From Fragum whitleyi (taxonomy: Eukaryota; Mollusca; Bivalvia; Cardiida; Cardiidae), in the NCBI GenBank assembly GCA_948146395.1, contig OX411543.1, forward strand, positions 74,474,581 through 74,538,580: a stretch of DNA of 64,000 bases, given 5' to 3'. The position numbers and the translations under genes are program-made. This document shows, in pieces, positions 35,001 through 44,000 of this stretch. Below the pieces are notes generated by a model that had not been told where the DNA came from, did no database searches, and saw nothing but the letters and a program-made list of their open reading frames with translations. Every line of letters begins with the position of its first letter. Positions within the stretch are counted from its first letter, which is position 1.

Positions 35001-38000
35001 AAGCCTGTGGCTTTTAGGGAAGACTGGTAGAAGCTACCATGGTGCAGGTCCTTCAGGCGTGTAGTTAATGGCCATATTATTTCCTAGACGATTCAGTTTT
35101 GAAAAAAAAATTGCCATTCCCATACAATTTCTTTTTTCCTTACCCAATAAAAACTTTGTGGAAAAGGAAGAAATTGCTTGTCACAAGCAATTTCTTCTTT
35201 TAGCACACTGTTTTCTTAACAATTTGCTCCTTTAGTTGCTAAATAAGTAGTATTGTTTTCATAAGTGACCTGTTACCTTCAGGGAGGACCTGTAAGATTT
35301 ATGGCTAACAGGTCTTTCAGGCTGGTAGCATTAAAGTAGGTATCGACCCCTGAAGGTTGATGCTGATTTTTTGATTCTACAATGATCATTCTACCTGCCT
35401 GTAAAAGAGATTGTGAATACAATCTAGGATTGACCTCAACTGGAAACAATCTCTTCTTCAAGCTTTTACTTAATGAGATTTCAAAATGGTCCTTGTTTGA
35501 TTGATGGGTAAAAATAAATATTTTAGAAATGTGGAATTTATCTAGGCTGATGTCTTAATGGTAAATATTTTTCAGCAAGTTTTTCAGAATAAGGACAACA
35601 AATGTTACTTTGAAGATATGGGTAGAAAAGTGATTGGAGATTTGTTAGTGAAAGCCGATAGGGTAGGTGTAGAAATAAATAGACTATAATCATTTGAGTA
35701 AAGATTGATTTATATTTCACTTCATGAACAACAAAAGCTAGGTGAAAATATAGCTTTGTTGTTCACTAATTGAAATATCAATTAATTTTACTTGAAAAAC
35801 AAACAATTATTCTATTTCATTAATGCCAAGATGAGACAAATGTGAAAATTTTAGGGCACATTTCCTTAAAGCACGCCATTTTGCATGTGATTGCTTTGCA
35901 ACGTTCATGATGATGTCACTTATTGGACTTGGCGAAGATAATGTAGGATAGGATGAAATGAATGAAATCTGGGTGTTAGTTTTTGATAATTTTTCTGGTT
36001 AGATGACGAGTTTATCAAATGATAATCTACCATTATTTCTCGATTATCCACTTAAAAGCATCTAAGAAGACTGACTTTGTGCACAATAAGTTGACGTCAC
36101 AGTGATAAAAGGTTGTATGTTCCAATAGATATTACATATAGAGGATACTGATTTGAGTAGTCATGAAATACCGAATTTATTGATCAAATCATCTATAACA
36201 GATGCAAAAGAGGCAGTGCTTAGTTTTTATCTGTTTTGGATGACAAGTTAAATGAATTTGCCATTTTATGGACGTTAAGAATGGGTGTCAATAAGGGTCT
36301 TTTGGTGGCTCCAATAGATTTTTTTCAAACTTTCTTTATGTAAACTATGATAGTATCTTCATCTTTTGGCAAATAATTTCTAATAAACATGTTCTGTTTT
36401 AGCACTTAGTATTGAAAAAATTGGAGGGGTAATTTACAATTAATCAAAGTAAACAGAAGCTTGGATTAAGTATTTGGTTATACTGGTGTGATTAATTACT
36501 AGAAGCCAATGTTGGATAAACATCCATTTTCGATGTAATGAAATTACATGTATAGACAAGCAATTTCAAGTGAGTGATCAATGATCAATTTTACATTGAA
36601 AATGATGGGAGATAACGGTTTCTTCAACCACACTCTTTCTTGTATATCTATACATTTGAAATTGGCAGTAAAACTTAAAGAAAAGAAAATCAAGGTCATC
36701 TAGTTAAATGCTAATTATCTTTGAAGGTGTAATTTCCAAGATTTTTCAGTGACTGTGACATCAGTGTGTCACCAACATATCTTTAAATTTTCAACAGGAC
36801 ACAGAAGATTTTAACACATCATATACAGCCATGATGAGCTTTATAAATAATAAAGATAACTGGCCAATGATGGAAGAGGAATTAAGGGGTAGAGGGGTAA
36901 GTGTTGTTTGATTTACAGAAGATTTTAACATGTCATATTCAGCCATGATGAGCTTTATAACTAATTAAGATAACTGGCCTATGATGGAGGAGGAATTAAG
37001 GGGTAGAGGGGTAAGTGTTGTTTGATTTATAGAAGATTTTAACACATTGTATACAGCCATGATAAGCTGTATAAATAATAAAGATAACTGGCCCATGATG
37101 GAAGAGGAACTAAGGGGAAGAGGGGCAAGTATTGTTGATTTACAGATTGATGGCTCAGCGCATAACAATTGTAACTGCCTATATATTTATAGGCAGTTAC
37201 AACTGTATTGCGCTGAGCCATCAAGATGATTTAAACTCCATGATGAGCTTTACTGATAAAGCTATGATAATAATTGGCCTATGATGGATGAGGAATTATG
37301 AGGAAGAAGGGTGAGTGTTGTTTTATTTACAGATAACTTTCAATCACAATGAACTCCAATAGAGAAAGAAAAGAAACAAAGTTTGCAGTAAATTAAAGCA
37401 AATCCGCTCAATCATACAAAAAGGATTCATAGAGCAGAGAAAATACAGTATTAAAACCGATGCTTTTTCCTAAAGAAAGTCTATATTAAAATCCAAGAAA
37501 TCAACGTTGGAAATAGCAATACATTAGCCAGGGTTTTAAGGGACACAGGCTTTGCAAGTCTGAGACTCACAAGTAAGTAGCCTCTAAGGACTCTAAGGAG
37601 TCTGATATAAGTCCCATAGATCCTTTTGGCCTAAACTTCAGAAAAGGATGGAAGACTGTGTCAGTTTGTTATTCATTTTCTCAAGTTGAACTTGTCATAG
37701 CTGTCCAATACTTTGTATACTTTGTATACCTTTAATTAAGCAAAGAACTTCAAATCAGTTGAGGGACACACTGATACTTAACCCTTGTCATGCTGAATAA
37801 ATTTTGGCTAAAAAATTTAATCAAAATCAAAGGACAAAAAGCACTGAAAGTACCAACTTTAGGTCAATTTTTATTTGGAAAACTAAATCTATGGACAATC
37901 CTGGTTTGAAACAGGTGGTGTAGACTAACATCAGACTGCACATATGTGCAGGCTGATGTTTGTCTATAGCTCCTGCCAAAGCCGGAATATTCCAGGTTCA

Positions 38001-41000
38001 GCATGACAAGGGTTGAGAAAAATAGTAAATTTGTATATAAGGTACTATTTTATAAGTGATGATCCATATATTCCCAATTAATTTGTCCTTGGGATCCCAA
38101 GTCAGTTAGAAATTATTTCATATATTTGTATAAATTTCAAAATTTTGCAATTTATCAATTTGATTACAGGTCAAGAATTTTACATTTTACGATGTTGTCC
38201 TAGATTTTATACTGATGGACGCTTTCGATGATTTGGAAGCTCCTCCATCGTCTGTGATAGCTGTGGTCAACAATAGATGGTTATCTAATGGTTTTAAAGA
38301 AACGGTGAGACTCAAATTTGAAAACATTTCTGACATTTATAGCTCAGCTATTTTCAGAGAAAACCAGAGATATTACTAAAGCCTTAGTGTTTGTTATCGT
38401 CCTTGTTGTCTTTTCGGCGTGTGAAAACGCTGACATTTTGTGATATCTCAAGTTTAACTGAAGGCATTCACTGGAAACTTTGCACACATGTTTGCCATTA
38501 AAAGAGCAACCTATATTTTCAAGGGGGATAACTCTAGATGCATTTTGTGCAAATTGTGCCCCTTTTTTACTTTTTCAACATCCAGCACTCAACAGCCAAG
38601 TGTAGGCACCCATAGGCGATGCTCTTGCATTTTGAGGCTTTCTGCAAATGTTAACGCCCGAAAAATTATTATTATTGCATAAAAAGAAAGAGTATTGTAT
38701 TTATTCTAACTAATTCTAATTTATTCTCATCATGATAAATTCACCCTACCTTGACCAGATAACATTGATATTTTCTGACACTAATAAGTATTCTCAATAT
38801 CATTGAAAAAGATGAAAAAAAGAAAACTTAGAAATAAAAGATTACAAATGTCTTTTGATTCAGAAGATACAGGCATTAATTTTATTATACCCCCCACCCA
38901 TGAAGTTGAGGAGGGTATACTGGATTCGCCATTCATCGGTCTGTCTGTAGACACAGGTTGTCCGGAAGTTTTCTCAGAGAATATCGTAGCTACAGTTTTG
39001 AAATTTATACATAATGTGAATCTTCATATGAAGTTGTTAAACTGCAATTTTGAAGCCCCTACTCTCATTGGTTGTTGAATTATCTCCCCTTGAACATGTG
39101 AATTATTGTTGTCTGGAACATTTCTCCTACACTATAGCATCTATTGACTGGAAATTTCTACATAACGTGTATCTGCTTATGAAGTTGTGCACCTGCAATT
39201 TTGGCGCCCCTACTCCCAATTAGTTCTGAATAATCTTCCCCTGATCATGCAAATTTCACTAAATTATTGTTTTCCAGAGCATTTCTACTAGACTATTGAA
39301 TGCACTTACTTGAAATTAAATCATAATGTGTTTCTGCATTCGAAGTTGGGCACCTGCAATTTTGAAGTCCCTACTTTGATTTGTTCCTAAATTATCTCCC
39401 CTTGAATTTGTCATTTTCACATAATTTTATATTATCCGGAGCTTTTCTCTTGAACTATTACATGTACTGAAGTGAAATTTAAACACAAAGTAGCTGGTAA
39501 TGGAAGCTTGTGCTTCTAAAGCTTTTAAGACCCTACTAAAATAACTTGAGGAATTATCTTCCTTTGAACTCATAAATTTTGATATTTTGTTATTACCTGG
39601 AGAATTTTTCCTACATTGTTGCTGCCACTACTTTGATATTTATAGACAATGTACTTCTCACTGTAAATTAGTGTTTGTTTTAATACCCTTCTGATATTAG
39701 CTGCTTAATTATTTCCCCTTGAACTTGTCAATTTATAAATTATTTTCATTATCTGTAGCTTTTTACCTACGCTATTTCACATTGTTGCCAAATTATCTCC
39801 CTTGAACTTGTAAATTTTACTCAGTTTTCATTGTCATGTTGCAAATAGATCATGTACTGAAAGCAGTTATACTGGAAAATAGCCATGGTAGAACAATGCC
39901 CTGGTGAGGGTTATCAGCCCAATTTGCAACAGTTCTAGTTACACTAACAGAAAACAACTAGAAGGCCATGAATGGCTTGAGTCGCTCCACAGGCTTGAAA
40001 TTCTTGTAAAAGCAAATAAACGTTTTGACTTGATTTTTAGTTATTTGGGGTTCTACTGATGTTGAAAAAAATTTTCAAAGTTTCTACTATATAACAGATA
40101 GAGAAATGACCTCTGCTATTATTAGACATATTTTTCATCAAATCAAAATAATTTTTGGCTGCATGATGGTCATGGTCATCCAAAGATCATACCAAAAATA
40201 TTTGATTGATATCCATCAGTTACATTCTGAGAAAATGTTTTTCATAGTTTCCACTATTTAACATATTGAGAAATGACCTCCACCCATAGAATGTATATTT
40301 TTCATCCAATCAAAATAATTTTTGGTACACTGATAAAGGGTCACTCAAGGATCATTCCAGTGAAATTTAGTTGATATCCAAAAATCAGATTCTGAGAAAA
40401 CGATTTGCAAAGTTTCCACTATATAACATATAGAGAAATGACCTCTGCCCATAAAATGCATATTTTTCATCCAATCAAAATAATTCTTGGTACACTGATT
40501 AAGGGTCACTCAAGGATCATTCCAGTGAAATTTAGTTGATATCCAAAAATCAGATTCTGAGAAAATGATTTGCAAAGTTTCCACAAAATAACATATAGAG
40601 AAATGACCTCCGCCCATAAAATGCATATTTTCCATCCAATCACAATGATTTTTTGTAGACTGATAAAGGGTCACTCAAGGATCATTCCAGTGAAATTTGG
40701 TTGATATCCATCAGTTATATTCTGAGAAAATGATGTTCAAAGTTTCCACTATGTAACATATAGAGAAATGACCTCCGCCCATAAAATGCATATTTTCCAT
40801 CCGATCACAATGCTTTTTTGTAGACTGATAAAGGGTCACCCAAGGATCATTCATGTAAAATTTAATTGGTATCCATCAATTAGAATCTGAGATAACTCAC
40901 TTTTTACCATATTTGGAAATTAGCCACGCCCATAAAATCCATGTTTTTCATTGGATCAAAATTTCTTGAACAACTTTGAAAGAGGGTCACCCAAGGATCA

Positions 41001-44000
41001 TTCCTGTGAAGTTTGGTTGAAATCCATCCAGTAGTTTCTGAGGAGAAGATTTTTATTAAAGAAAAGTTTACGACCGGACACACGCACGCAAGGAAGGACG
41101 GACGCATGACGGACACAACGCCATGACAATAGCCCCAGTGGCTTTCAGCCAGTGGAGCTAAAAATTTAGTCCAAAGTCAAAGAATTTGTAGATGACAATT
41201 TATTCAAAGAAAATGGAAGTTGTAGATGACAATTTATTCAAAGAAAATGGAAGTTGTAGATGACAATTTATTCAAAGAAAATGGAAGTTGTAGATGACAA
41301 TGTATTAAAAAAAGATGGAAGTTGTAGATGACAATGTATTCAAAGAGAATGGAAATTGTAGATGACAATGTATTAAAGAAAATGAAAGTTGTAGATGACA
41401 ATGTATTCAAAGAAAATGGAAGTTGTAGATGACAATTTATTCAAAGAAAATGGAAGTTGTAGATGACAAAATATTCAAAGAAAATGGAAGTTGTAGATGA
41501 CAATTTATTCAAAGAAAATGGAAGTTGTAGATGACATTATATTCAAAGAAAATTGGAGTTGTAGATGACAATTTATTCAAAGAAAATGAAATTCCAAAAG
41601 GACTTCATCTCCCTAAGTAGAAATTATTTTGGAAATGAAGAAATGGCTTGTTTGAAGCAATTTCTACATTTTTCAGGAAATTTTTCCTTTGCTGTCTTTT
41701 GGAGTCGTTAAAAGAATAATTGATTAGGAATGAGTTCTTGTTATCAAAAAAATCACGAAGGCAGTCTTTTTTCCAGATCCTTACATTGTAGTCAGTAAAT
41801 CAAAACATATAGTCTTTATTTTGATTTCATGTATGACGGTAGAATATTCATTCAAAATATCACACTTTAACTTACTTAGTAAGATGCAAATTATGGATAT
41901 TCTGAAGGAAGCTTTCATTAAAAATGATAAATCAGTGGCTCAGCTTAAAACCTTTGTTAAACCCTCTTAAACTATGTTTGGGAGGAGTCAGGTTGTTGGT
42001 CGGTCAGTCCGTCTGCAGCATTTTCTTGTTCACTCAATTTCTCAGCAACTAATAGAAACTTTCATTGAAACTTTACAGATGTGATCAGTATCGTACAGAG
42101 ATGTTCAAGAAAAATTTAGGTTATGATCCATTGACTTTTGACAGAGTTATGGCCTATTGATGGAATATGGATTTTCATTATTGACAAGCACTTTTAGGGG
42201 GGTATTAGTCCTCTTTTGACAGTTTAGTTACAACTGTTTTGCATGGAACAATTTATTGATATATTTCAAGAGACTAAACAAGTACTACCACTCCACAAAT
42301 ATCACATTACATCATTAAGAAATGAAGACCAATAGCTTTCTGTTATCTCTCCCTTTCAGGCACTATCTACGGCAGTTTGGTCTGTATTAAAGGCAAAGCG
42401 AAGAATGCTCAAGGTAGGCTCCTCTGTGGAATAATTCATCTTCCCAATCCCTTTTCAAACCCCTGTGGTAACACAGTAGTACATCAGACATCTGATCTTC
42501 AAATCTTGGGGTTTGATCCCCGACAGCGGCACTCATCCTTTCCTACTATTTGTCTTTCACCAATGGGTTGATAATCGTAGACCTATTTGGGATAGCAGCT
42601 GGAGGCTAGGAAAGGATGTGATTCCATTTGAGAGATCAACAGGGGTAGCACATATCCTTTATGTAATTCGTCTCCCATCATTTGGTGAATATTTGTAAAC
42701 CTAAGTGGGATAGTAGCTGGAGGCTAGGAAAGGATGAAATGGTAGTACAGATGCGAGAAATACCAGGAATCCGTTGTTAGCAGAGTTTGACTCTAACTTC
42801 TGTGAGTTAGGAGTCCAGGGGACTCCCAATTTATAAAATCAAGGAGTCCAAGCTTAAAGTAAGGAGTCTGAATTTTCATGGGAGAATTTTTGTGGAAAAA
42901 AAAGAAGAAAAAAGAAATTACTTATTACAACAATTTCTTCTTTTCCAAAACAATTCCTCACTATTAAGATAAATGTTATCTTTAAGAGCAAAAATGAGAC
43001 TGCTATACTCATTTGTTTGTTGAAAGTTTTGCATATGATCAAGGATACAATTAGACTCCTAATTTTGCAATTTAAAGAAGTCCTGTCTGAAAAATGACAA
43101 ATCTCAGACTTCCGGACTCCCCTTAAGAACAGAACCCTAGTTAGGTGCTCCAGCTATTGCAATGTGACTGGAAAAACTATGTATTAGAAATGGTGCTAAA
43201 CCCCATTCAAACAAATCAAGAAACATAATCCATTACCTGTAGACTAGTCCATGGACAGTTATTATCCCCCGCCGAAAAAAAATTTCGGGGGGGATATTGT
43301 TTTTGCCATGTCCAACCGTTCGTCAGACATTCGTTTCCGCGCCATTTCTTGAAAACTATAGACCAGATTTCAATGAAACTTGGCACACAGCTTCACTACA
43401 ATGAGGACATGCGCATATCATCGGGGTTACCCGGTTTGACCGCCAAATTTAGAGTTACTGCCCCTGACTGTTTAAGCCATATACATACATAGTGATATTC
43501 GTTTCCGCGCTATTTCTTGAAAACTATAGATCGGATTTCAATGAAACTTGGCACACAGCTTCACTACAATGAGGACATGCGCATATTATCCGGGTTACCG
43601 GGTTCGACCGTCGAATTTAGAGCTACTGCCCCTGACTGTTTAAGCCATAATCATACATAGTGGTATTCGTTTCCGCGCTTTTTCTTGAAAACTATAAACC
43701 CGATTTCAATGAAACTTGGCACACAGCTTCACTACAATAAGGACATGCGCATATGGTCGGGTTTACCCGGTTAGACCGCCAAATTTAGAGTTACTCCCCC
43801 TGACTGTTTAAGCCATATACATACATAGTGATATTCGTTTCCGCGCTGTTTCTTGAAAACTGTAGACTGGATTTTAATTAAACTTGGCACACAGGTTCAC
43901 TACAAAGAGGACATGTGCATTTCGTCGGGGTTACCCGGTTCGACCATCATATTTAGAGTTACTGCCCCTTACTGTTTAAGCCATATACATACAGAGTGAT

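Noticed and set aside
37029..37128. Copy 3 as a mutually exclusive alternative to exon 8
   Set aside because: Its acceptor leaves it in a phase that does not fit exon 7, and the donor is GC. It is retained only as a low-probability idea.
41180..41592. CRISPR-like array
   Set aside because: The units are contiguous 34-bp tandem repeats without spacers, in an animal intron.
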